DNA of 64,000 nucleotides from Azospirillum lipoferum 4B (GTDB lineage: Bacteria; Pseudomonadota; Alphaproteobacteria; Azospirillales; Azospirillaceae). This document shows, one piece after another, positions 17,433 through 24,877 of the stretch (the stretch's first letter is position 1; the number at the start of each line of letters is the position of its first letter). Where the stretch lies: the NCBI RefSeq assembly GCF_000283655.1, contig NC_016622.1, forward strand, positions 2,492,501-2,556,500, written 5' to 3'. The notes beneath the pieces are model-generated. The model was given only the letters and a program-made list of their open reading frames with translations, did not search any database and had not been told where the DNA came from. Made by a program: the position numbers and the translations under genes.

Positions 17433-17807
17433 GTGAGCTTCAGCATCGATGCCGACATCCGGATGCCCGGCTATGGCGGGCGCCGGGCCGTGGTGGCCGA
17501 TGCCGACCGCATCCAGCGCGAGGCGCTGGCCGGCCATCTGTCCGGCCGCGGTTTCCAGGTTTCGCAGACCGACGACGCGATGGCGGCGCTGACCATCATC
17601 GGTGCGGAGGCGCCGGTTGTCGCCTTGCTGCCGCTGGAGCATGAAGGCGACGAGGGCGACCGTGCCGCGGCGCTGGCGGCGATGCTCTATCCACAGACGC
17701 GCATCCTGATGACCGGCCAGCGTATGCAGAACGCCCCCTTCCCCATCCTGCCCCGCCCGGTCGACCTGACCGCACTCGACCGCTGGCTGGACGAGGCGAC
17801 GGCATAG
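17433..17807 (+). CDS. stand-alone receiver-like protein lacking the phosphoacceptor Asp
   Basis: 124 aa, GTG start with GGAGGGG 5-6 bases upstream. The protein follows the CheY-like fold: beta1 RRAVVADADRIQREALAGHL with the acidic pair partly kept (DAD), beta2 FQVSQTDDAMAAL, beta3 VVALLPLEHEGDEGD, beta4 RILMTGQRM, beta5 FPILPRPVDLTALDRWL. Where a phosphoacceptor Asp is expected (end of beta3) there is Pro in LLPLEHE, and the beta5 Lys is replaced by Arg. It is therefore a pseudo-receiver and likely acts as a protein-interaction module. The gene is alone, 32 bp from the convergent sigJ stop. Confidence 0.7.
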   Translation: MSFSIDADIRMPGYGGRRAVVADADRIQREALAGHLSGRGFQVSQTDDAMAALTIIGAEAPVVALLPLEHEGDEGDRAAALAAMLYPQTRILMTGQRMQNAPFPILPRPVDLTALDRWLDEATA

Positions 17808-17835
17808 GCCCGGCCATGAGCCCTGCCGCTTTTCC

Positions 17836-18735
17836 CTATTGGACGCCGGCGTCTCCGAAGCCCGCCACATGCTCCAGCTTTTGCGGATTGGCGATCTGGT
17901 AGATCCGCCGGATGCGGCCATCGGCTATGTCGAAGGCCAGCACGCTGCGGAAGGAGCCGCCCAGTTCGGCCAGCAGCCCCGGTCCGCCATTCACCCGCAC
18001 CGGCACGAAGCCGAACCCGACGCCCCGCTTGCGCTGGACGCCCATCAGGAAGCGGGCGATGCGGTCGGCGCCGAAGAGCGGGTTGACCGCCGTCCGCACC
18101 ATGCCGCCGCCGTCGCTCAGCCACTGGGCATCGTCCGACAGCAGGGCCACGATGGCGGCATAGTCGCGCCGGACGCTGGCCTCGGCGAAGGCATCGGCCA
18201 GACGGCGTCCGGCATCCGCATCGGCGCGGGGCTCGGAGGGTGCGTTCAGCCGGTTGCGGGCGCGCCGCATGATCTGGCGGCAGGCCTCCGCCGACTTGCC
18301 GAGCGTCGCCGCGATCTCCGCGTAATCCAGATCCATCGCCTCGCGCAGGACGAAGACCACGCGCTGGTCCGGCGCCAGCCGTTCCAGCAGCAGGAGCATC
18401 GCGATCGGCACCGACTCGAACTCAGGTCCCTCGTCAGCCGCATCGGCCCAGGCGGCGACCTCCGGTTCGGGCAGCCACAGCCCGTAATAACGTTCCCGTG
18501 CCACCCGGGCGGAGCGCAGCCGGTCAAGCGCCAGCCGGGTCACAAGCGTCGTCAGAAAGGCGGGGGCCGACCCGACACTGCCGGGCGCCACTGCGGACCA
18601 GCGCAGCCAGGCGTCCTGCAACGTGTCCTCCGCCTCCGCCACCGAGCCGAGCAGCCGATAGGCCAGGGCGCGCAGCCGCGCCCGCTCGCCCGCGAAGGCG
18701 GCGAGCGCGGTGCCCGGATCGGCCAGCGCCGTCAC
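17836..18735 (-). CDS. SigJ-like ECF sigma factor with SnoaL-type C-terminal domain
   Basis: 299 aa, GTG start overlapping the upstream stop. Region 2 is RLRALAYRLLGSVAEAEDTL then QDAWLRW (about residues 17-45). Region 4 is LAPDQRVVFVLREAMDLDYA followed by EIAATLGKSAEACRQIMRRA (about 118-160). The C-terminal 110 residues form a SnoaL/NTF2-like domain, which replaces a separate anti-sigma factor in ECF41-type sigma factors and tunes activity. The motifs WLSDGGG and NGGPGLLAEL are typical of that domain. ECF41 genes are known to be linked with carboxymuconolactone decarboxylase genes, exactly as here. Its target is expected to be the CMD gene and itself. Confidence 0.9.
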   Translation of the reverse strand: MTALADPGTALAAFAGERARLRALAYRLLGSVAEAEDTLQDAWLRWSAVAPGSVGSAPAFLTTLVTRLALDRLRSARVARERYYGLWLPEPEVAAWADAADEGPEFESVPIAMLLLLERLAPDQRVVFVLREAMDLDYAEIAATLGKSAEACRQIMRRARNRLNAPSEPRADADAGRRLADAFAEASVRRDYAAIVALLSDDAQWLSDGGGMVRTAVNPLFGADRIARFLMGVQRKRGVGFGFVPVRVNGGPGLLAELGGSFRSVLAFDIADGRIRRIYQIANPQKLEHVAGFGDAGVQ

Positions 18736-19184
18736 GCCGGCATCCCGATTGCGGTGCCCTCGATATGCTGGGCGATGCCGACACGGTTCCAGGCATTGAT
18801 CTGCGCCACCGTCACCGTCAGCTGGGCAATCTGCTCGGCACTGAAATGCCGCTGCAGGTCCCGGTGCGCGGCATCGATGCCGTCATGCCGGCCGCGGGTC
18901 AGCAGTTCGGCCCAGGCGAAGGCGGCGCGCTCATCCGGCAGGAACAGGTCCGAATGTTCCCACTCCGCCAGCGCGGCGATCCGCTCCTCCGACTGGCCGT
19001 CGTGGCGGGCCTCCTTGCTGTGCATGTCGATGCAATAGGTGCAGCCGTTGATCTGCGACACGCGCAGGTCGATCAGATGGATCAGGCCGGTCGGCAGGCC
19101 GCTGCCGCGGATCGCCTTGGTGGTGGCATACATCGCTGCGAACAGCGACGGGGCATCGGTGGCGACGGTGAAACGGAAAGCCAT
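18732..19184 (-). CDS. carboxymuconolactone decarboxylase family protein (AhpD-like)
   Basis: 150 aa. It has the CMD/AhpD signature around NGCTYCIDMHSKEARHDG: the CxxC redox pair followed by a His three residues on. It also has ALAEWEHSDLFLPDERAAFAWAE. AhpD-type members act as peroxidase-linked disulfide reductants. The gene's TGA overlaps the GTG start of the SigJ-like sigma factor (GTGA), so the two are translationally coupled. This pairing is a known feature of ECF41 sigma factors. The ATG at 19184 has GAGGA 8 bases upstream and is preferred over upstream in-frame Met codons. Confidence 0.9.
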   Translation of the reverse strand: MAFRFTVATDAPSLFAAMYATTKAIRGSGLPTGLIHLIDLRVSQINGCTYCIDMHSKEARHDGQSEERIAALAEWEHSDLFLPDERAAFAWAELLTRGRHDGIDAAHRDLQRHFSAEQIAQLTVTVAQINAWNRVGIAQHIEGTAIGMPA

Positions 19185-19289
19185 GGTTCGCATCCTCGTA
19201 TGGAGTGTCATCGCCCCCATGACGGGGCGAGCCGCTCCGGCGTGACGCATGGCAGCCTCGCGCCCCGATCAAGGCTGCCGTCCCGGTCC

Positions 19290-19547
19290 TCAGCCTTCCG
19301 TCAGCAACTCCACGGCCTCGCGCAGGATGGCGATCTTGGCGGCGAAACGGCCTTCGGGATCGCTTTCGCCGATCAGCCGGATCATCACGCCCAGGGCATG
19401 GGCGACCTGCGGCGCCAGCCCGGCATGGCCCCGCACATGGCGGGCGAGGCCGGCCAGTGCCGTCCGATAGGGGCGCCCTTCGAACCCGTCGGTGGCAATC
19501 GACTCGAAACGGTTGGCGAGGTCGAGGATCTCGCGGTTGTCGTTCAT
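19290..19547 (-). CDS. hypothetical protein, 85 aa, all-helical
   Basis: 85 residues beginning MNDNREILDLANRFESIAT and ending AVELLTEG. It is predicted mostly alpha-helical with Ala/Arg/Leu and no Cys, signal or membrane segment. It sits between the DsrE-like gene (43 bp upstream) and the CMD-sigJ pair (105 bp downstream), all in one direction. The close spacing suggests a role linked to them, but I recognise no family. Confidence 0.6.
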   Translation of the reverse strand: MNDNREILDLANRFESIATDGFEGRPYRTALAGLARHVRGHAGLAPQVAHALGVMIRLIGESDPEGRFAAKIAILREAVELLTEG

Positions 19548-19590
19548 GCTTTTTCCGCCAGATCGGATGAACAGATTTGGAGAATGGGGG

Positions 19591-20070
19591 TCAGATGAAC
19601 AGCATGGCGCCGCCCTTGGGCGCGTCGTTCAGGAAGGTGACGACGCCGCCGGTGGAGACCGGCACGTCGGCGCGCAGCTGCACGCCCTGCGGCAGGCCTA
19701 GGGCCCGCAGCCCCATCTCGCAGGCCATCACCGTCACGCCCATGGCGACGCAGGCCTCCAGCAGTTCCTCGAAGGTGGCGAGGCCGTGGGTGGCGAAATA
19801 ACGGTCGCGCGCCACCGGCGAGCTGCCGTCGTCGGCCGGGTCCAGATCGTGCCAGCCCAGCACCCCCGGCTCGCTCTCATGCACCAGGGCGCGGAGCGCA
19901 CGGCCGGTGAAGAACAGCGTGACCTTGCGGTTGGTGGCCGCCGCGGCGCTGGCCATCACCAGCGCGTAATGGACGCGGTCGAAGCCGCCGGCGAACAGGA
20001 CGATCGACAGGGCCGAGGTGCTCTCGGCCAAAGTGCTCTCGGCCGAAGACTGCGACATGGTGGTGGACAT
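19591..20070 (-). CDS. DsrE/DsrF-like sulfur relay family protein
   Basis: 159 aa from ATG 20070, with GGGAGG 8 bases upstream. It has a Rossmann-like DsrE fold: SIVLFAGGFDRVHYALVMAS at the start, KVTLFFTGRALRAL in the middle, and VTVMACEMGLRALGLPQGV. In that segment a Cys sits after beta4, where TusD/DsrE proteins carry the persulfide-bearing Cys, and the end is VVTFLNDAPKGGAMLFI. Family members carry sulfur in tRNA thiolation or sulfur oxidation. The ThiF/MoeB E1-like gene immediately upstream (34 bp gap) strengthens a sulfur-transfer context. Confidence 0.8.
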   Translation of the reverse strand: MSTTMSQSSAESTLAESTSALSIVLFAGGFDRVHYALVMASAAAATNRKVTLFFTGRALRALVHESEPGVLGWHDLDPADDGSSPVARDRYFATHGLATFEELLEACVAMGVTVMACEMGLRALGLPQGVQLRADVPVSTGGVVTFLNDAPKGGAMLFI

Positions 20071-20104
20071 GGTGGGCCGCCTCCCGTCTTTCCCGCCGCG
20101 CCCG

Positions 20105-20893
20105 TCAGTGGACGGAGAGGTCGTGGATGGTCGGATGATCGCCGCAAAGTGCGCAGTCGGGATCCCGCTTGATGGCGATGCGCTGATAGGACGCATAGAG
20201 CGTGTCCATCATCAGCAGGCTGCCCGACAGGCTTTCGCCCAATCCCAGCAGTTCCTTCAGCACCTCCGTCGCCTGCAGCGAGCCGACGAAGCCGGCCAGC
20301 GCCCCCAGCACCCCGCCTTCCGAGCAGGACGGTACGGTGCCGCGCGGCGGCGGTTCCGGGAACAGGCAGCGATAGCAGGGGTGCGGCGCGCCCAGATGGG
20401 CCTTGAAGGTGCTCAGCTGCCCATCGAAGCGCAGGATCGCCGCCGACACCAGCGTCTTGCCGGCCAGAAAGCAGGCGTCGTTCAGCAGGAAGCGCGTGGC
20501 GAAATTGTCCGACCCGTCGGCGACCAGATCGTAGCCGCCGATCAGGTCCATCGCATTGTCGCGGTTCAGCCGCATCCGGTGGGCTTCCACCCGGACATCG
20601 GGGTTCAGCGCATGGATGCGGGCGGCGGCGCTCTCCACCTTCGGGTGGCCGAGCGTCGATTCGTCATGGATCACCTGCCGCTGCAGGTTCGACAGGTCGA
20701 CCGTGTCGTCATCGACGATGCCGATGGTGCCGACACCGGCCGCCGCCAGATAGAGAAGCAGGGGCGCGCCAAGGCCGCCGGCGCCGACGACCAGCACCTT
20801 GGATCGCAAAAGCCGCTCCTGCCCGATGCCGCCGACTTCCGGCAGCACGATGTGGCGGGAATAGCGGTGAAGCTGGGTGTCCGTGAAGTCCAT
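20105..20893 (-). CDS. HesA/MoeB/ThiF family adenylyltransferase
   Basis: 262 aa. It is an E1-like enzyme that adenylates the C-terminus of a ubiquitin-fold sulfur carrier (MoaD or ThiS). Features are the ATP-binding loop VVGAGGLGAPLLLYLAAAG (about residues 33-51), VDDDTVDLSNLQRQVIH with the conserved Asp and Arg, DGSDNFATRFLLNDA, and the paired zinc sites CYRC and CALC near residues 180 and 251. A catalytic-Cys loop is at PSCSEGGVLG. There is no C-terminal rhodanese domain. Length fits MoeB. MoaD or ThiS is not encoded nearby. The start at 20893 gives the canonical MDFTDTQLHRYSRHIVLPEV. Confidence 0.88.
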   Translation of the reverse strand: MDFTDTQLHRYSRHIVLPEVGGIGQERLLRSKVLVVGAGGLGAPLLLYLAAAGVGTIGIVDDDTVDLSNLQRQVIHDESTLGHPKVESAAARIHALNPDVRVEAHRMRLNRDNAMDLIGGYDLVADGSDNFATRFLLNDACFLAGKTLVSAAILRFDGQLSTFKAHLGAPHPCYRCLFPEPPPRGTVPSCSEGGVLGALAGFVGSLQATEVLKELLGLGESLSGSLLMMDTLYASYQRIAIKRDPDCALCGDHPTIHDLSVH

Positions 20894-20985
20894 GGCCGGT
20901 AGCATAGCGCAAGGAGGCGCCATTGCGGCAACATTCGATGCGGCATTTTTCAATCCGCGGAGACGGGACCGCGGGCCGGAAATCG

Positions 20986-21777
20986 TCAGGCGGTGGTGGA
21001 GGTGGTCTTCGCTTCCGACGCCCATTGCCGCAACCGGGTCTGGCGTTCGCGCAGCGTCTTGGAGATGGCGCTTTCCTGGTTCAGGCCCGCGTCGGACAGC
21101 TCCGTGTTGCGCGGCACGAGGTTCAGCATGAAATCGGTCGGCGACTTCAAATTCGACGGCGGGACCACCACCATCGTGTATTGGCCGGGCTCCAGCTTGT
21201 AGGTCGGCTTCTGCAGGAATGACTGCTGGGAATCGGGCTTGCCCGAGTCGCTGGCGGCGACGACCTTGCCGTCCTTGTCCATCATCGCCCAACGCGTGTT
21301 GGGAAGCGATATGTTGGCGGTGAAGCTGCCGCCCTGCAGGACGTTGAAGGTGTGCTTCTGCACGCCGGTGTCGCCGTTGCCCGGCGGCTGGGCAGTGCCC
21401 TTCAGCGTCGCGCCGGCTCCCGTCACCAGGATGTTCTGCCGTTCCGTGACGTCCAGCGAATAATCGCGCACGCCCGCCGCCCGGTTGGCCTGCGAAATGG
21501 TCGCCGTGTAGGTGCCCGGCCCCAGCCGCGCGGTGGCGTCCGACGCCGATTCCTTCGACCGGATGGTCGTAACCACCTCGTTGCGGTCGTTGCGGATCTC
21601 GACGTTGGTGAAGGTGTTGTTGACCTTGAAATTGAACTCGCCGGCCTTGCTGACCGTGAAGGTCTGGGTGTCGGCATTGGCCCCGTCGGCACCGATCTTG
21701 GTCGTCTGCCCCTTGAGCTGCGAGAAGGAGCTGCTCGACAGGTTCGGGACATAGGTGGCGGCGGTCACATCCGACAT
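20986..21777 (-). CDS. hypothetical protein with two PPC-like beta repeats
   Basis: 263 aa from ATG 21777 (GTG 21786 adds three residues). Two similar beta-sandwich units are visible: residues about 35-105 (DTQTFTVSKAGEFNFKVNNT...GPGTYTATISQ) and about 130-210 (QKHTFNVLQGGSFTANISLP...EPGQYTMVVVPP). The pattern, a hydrophobic strand pair with GPGTY or EPGQY turns, is like bacterial pre-peptidase C-terminal domains. The C-terminal 45 residues are a helical tail rich in Arg and Thr. There is no signal peptide or lipobox, so export, if any, would use a leaderless route. Function unknown. Confidence 0.65.
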   Translation of the reverse strand: MSDVTAATYVPNLSSSSFSQLKGQTTKIGADGANADTQTFTVSKAGEFNFKVNNTFTNVEIRNDRNEVVTTIRSKESASDATARLGPGTYTATISQANRAAGVRDYSLDVTERQNILVTGAGATLKGTAQPPGNGDTGVQKHTFNVLQGGSFTANISLPNTRWAMMDKDGKVVAASDSGKPDSQQSFLQKPTYKLEPGQYTMVVVPPSNLKSPTDFMLNLVPRNTELSDAGLNQESAISKTLRERQTRLRQWASEAKTTSTTA

Positions 21778-21883
21778 GGCGGTCACTCCCCGGCGGCGCG
21801 GACGGAAATTGCTCTGCTGACGCCGGAGAGAATAGCGTAAACCGCCAATTCCGTCAAATTTCGCGCCGGAATTTCGCGGATAG

Positions 21884-21921
21884 GCTGCGGAGCGGGGACG
21901 GCAATGCTCCCGCTCCGCAGC
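21884..21921 (-). terminator. stem-loop after cysK
   Basis: GCTGCGGAGCGGG (21884-21896) and CCCGCTCCGCAGC (21909-21921) are perfect 13-bp complements with a 12-nt loop, starting 8 bp past the cysK stop. There is no T run on the minus strand, so it may terminate weakly or protect the mRNA 3' end. Confidence 0.5.
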
Positions 21922-21929
21922 GTCGGCGG

Positions 21930-22889
<960 letters not shown>

Positions 22890-22940
22890 GATTCCACCTC
22901 TGAGATTTGTGTTATATGTAAGTTCAACACCCCAGGCCGA

Positions 22941-22999
22941 GCATTATCCAGCGCGGGTGGCCTGTCAAACGGGAAGTAGGGTTCAAACGGGAAGTGGGG
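22941..22999 (-). promoter_or_regulatory. cysK promoter with tandem 13-bp repeats
   Basis: TTGACA (rc of 22963-22968) and TAATGC (rc of 22941-22946) are 16 bp apart, upstream of cysK. TCAAACGGGAAGT occurs twice (22965-22977 and 22983-22995) with an 18-bp period, and the first copy overlaps the -35. This looks like a tandem binding site for a regulator, possibly the neighbouring Rrf2 protein, but that is inferred. Confidence 0.45.
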
Positions 23000-23054
23000 T
23001 CTCCGGGCCGTCCGTACGACCCCGCCGATTTCGGTTGAAGCCCCAGCCGGAGCA

Positions 23055-23510
23055 TCAGATCGTGAAGTCGATCCGGTCCTCGGTTTCGCTTTCCACCCCG
23101 GCGCGTCGGGCGCGCATGCACAGATCCTCGACCGTGATGGTGTCGAGCTTCGCCATGCATTCCTCCTGCAACTCGCCCCACAGCGGACGCACGACCTGAT
23201 GGCCGAGGATGGAGCCCGCCGGCTCTTCGATGGGATCCGTTGCGGTCTCCATGGCGCGGACCACCCGCACGATCTCGCCCAGCGTGATCCGCCGCCGCTC
23301 GCGCGCCAGCCGATAGCCGCCGCGCGGCCCCCGCACCCCGGCCAGCACGCCTTCGCGCACCAGCTGCTGCAGCACCTGCTCCAGGTAACGCTTCGGGATG
23401 CCCTGGCGCCGGGTGATCTCCCCGGACTGCACCGGCTCGGTGCCCGCGTTGTAGGCGATGTCGAGGACCGCCTCGATGGCGAACATCAGCTTCTTGGAGA
23501 TGCGGAGCAT
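23055..23510 (-). CDS. Rrf2 family transcriptional regulator
   Basis: 151 aa from ATG 23510, with GGGAG 9 bases upstream. The N-terminal winged helix has LMFAIEAVLDIAYNAGTEPV, then EITRRQGIPKRYLEQVLQQL and the wing GVRGPRGGYRLARER, which is the Rrf2 hallmark. The C-terminal helix RRITLGEIVRVVRAME is conserved. IscR-type proteins carry three Cys for an Fe-S cluster in the C-terminal half. Here only Cys in EEC and DLC are seen, so a classical cluster is unlikely and a CymR-like role in cysteine metabolism is possible. Placement just upstream of cysK favours the latter. Regulator identity beyond Rrf2 is inference. Confidence 0.85.
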   Translation of the reverse strand: MLRISKKLMFAIEAVLDIAYNAGTEPVQSGEITRRQGIPKRYLEQVLQQLVREGVLAGVRGPRGGYRLARERRRITLGEIVRVVRAMETATDPIEEPAGSILGHQVVRPLWGELQEECMAKLDTITVEDLCMRARRAGVESETEDRIDFTI

Positions 23511-23746
23511 CACGAGCGACTCCCGGTGTTCTGACTGTGCGTGCCGCGGCAGCAAGGAAACCGGCGGATCCCGGCGGCACCGGCCTCGTACCGGCCCGCC
23601 GGTGGAAACGCCGTCATCTCCCCCAGTTCCGCCTGTTGGTTTAGAGGCGTTTTACACCTCAGATGCGGGAATTCACAACAGGATTTGTCGCAGACAGACT
23701 CGGGAAAAGCTCTCCTACACACAGGTCACGCCCGGTGGGGCGGGCG

Positions 23747-24040
23747 TCACGATACGGCGGCCCAGGCCACCTCCCCCAGATCCTCGCGGAAGGCGAAGCG
23801 CTTCAGATGGTCGATGACCACCCCCTGCAGGCGCTCCAGCTGTTCGGCATCCTCCATCTCGATGGTCAGCGTCAACCCTTCGGCATCCGCCGCCATCCGG
23901 CAACGGCGGTCGGGAGAGAAGGGCACCAGACCCTGGTTCTCGTCATAGGCGACCTCGAACTTGTGCGCCCAGTGCTTGCACAGCTGGGTCATGTAGCGGC
24001 GGCCGTTGGGCGTCGCGATGCGGGCGGTCGATGCGATCAT
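23747..24040 (-). CDS. DUF2218 domain-containing protein
   Basis: 97 aa. It starts MIASTARIATPNGRRYMTQL and has CKHWAHKFEVAYDENQGLVP then FSPDRRCRMAADAEGLTLTIEM, the pattern of the DUF2218 family. These small proteins are often encoded with siderophore-interacting proteins or PadR regulators and are thought to act in iron handling. A strong GGAGGAG ribosome-binding site sits 10 bases before the ATG at 24040. The upstream PadR gene ends 18 bp before it, so the two form an operon. Confidence 0.8.
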   Translation of the reverse strand: MIASTARIATPNGRRYMTQLCKHWAHKFEVAYDENQGLVPFSPDRRCRMAADAEGLTLTIEMEDAEQLERLQGVVIDHLKRFAFREDLGEVAWAAVS

Positions 24041-24058
24041 GGTCTTCTTCTCCTCCAA

Positions 24059-24682
24059 TCAGGTCCGTTCGACCGCGCGGGCGGCGGCGTCGATGGCCTC
24101 GGCGATGGCCTGGGTCTGCTCCGCCGTCAGGTCGCCACGCGACAACCGCAGCCGCAGGGCCAGCTTGAAATTCTCGACGGCGCGGACGATCTGCGGCGAG
24201 GATTCGCGCTGCTGGCGGGCCTTGGCGTGGGCGATCCGCTCGCGCACCGCGGCCACGGCGGGCTCCGCCGCCTTCAGCGCCTCCGTCCCTTCGGGCGTGA
24301 TCTCGTAGAGCTTCTTGTTGCCTTCCGTCGAACCGACGCGGATGTGGCCCTGCTCCTCCAACAGGGTCAGCGTCGGGTAGACGACGCCGGGGCTGGGGCT
24401 GTAGGCGCCACCGACCATCTCCTCGATGGTCTTGATCAGGTCATAGCCAGAGCGCGGCTTCTCCGCGATCAGCCAGGACAGGACGAGGCGCAGGTCGCCA
24501 TGGTCGAAGACGCGCCGCTCTCCCCGGCCGCCCCGCCCCCCGCCGAAGCCGCCACCCCGACCGCCGCCGAAGCCTTCCCAACCGCCGCGATGCCCGTGGC
24601 GGCCGCGCCCGTCCGGCGCCTCGTCGTCGAAGTCCGGACGTGAAAAACGGCGCCCGCGACCATGAAACAGATGCCGAAGCAT
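24059..24682 (-). CDS. PadR-family regulator, YqjI/NfeR-like
   Basis: 207 aa from ATG 24682. Residues 5-50 are a Gly/His/Arg-rich segment (GRGRHGHRGG, then repeated FGGGRGG). This kind of metal-binding tail precedes the PadR domain in E. coli YqjI (NfeR), where it senses nickel and controls a ferric-siderophore reductase. The PadR winged helix follows: HGDLRLVLSWLIAEKPRSGY, then SPSPGVVYPTLTLLEEQGHI. The C-terminal dimer helices extend to RAVERT. A 10-bp inverted repeat lies just upstream and is a likely self-operator. The DUF2218 gene follows. Nickel sensing is inferred by similarity. Confidence 0.85.
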   Translation of the reverse strand: MLRHLFHGRGRRFSRPDFDDEAPDGRGRHGHRGGWEGFGGGRGGGFGGGRGGRGERRVFDHGDLRLVLSWLIAEKPRSGYDLIKTIEEMVGGAYSPSPGVVYPTLTLLEEQGHIRVGSTEGNKKLYEITPEGTEALKAAEPAVAAVRERIAHAKARQQRESSPQIVRAVENFKLALRLRLSRGDLTAEQTQAIAEAIDAAARAVERT

Positions 24683-24702
24683 GGAACCCTCTCTTGATGC
24701 AG

Positions 24703-24735
24703 TTTCGATATAACGAAAACTTAGATATATCGAAA
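24703..24735. promoter_or_regulatory. inverted-repeat operator in front of the PadR gene
   Basis: TTTCGATATA (24703-24712) and TATATCGAAA (24726-24735) are perfect complements with a 13-nt spacer; a further CGAAA (24714-24718) lies in the gap. The element is 21 bp upstream of the PadR start, where a PadR repressor would be expected to bind. It also lies in front of the divergent 647-aa gene. Confidence 0.65.
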
Positions 24736-24877
24736 CCCGCTCTTTGACAAGGGGGTGCATTCGGGTGGCCGCACAGGCGCCCCGGCTAACCGCCGCCTCC
24801 TGCAAATCACTGTCGCCCGCCCGGCCGAAGGGGCTATAACCAACGCCCTGGCTTTGCTTTCGCGCGTGTGTGCCCTG

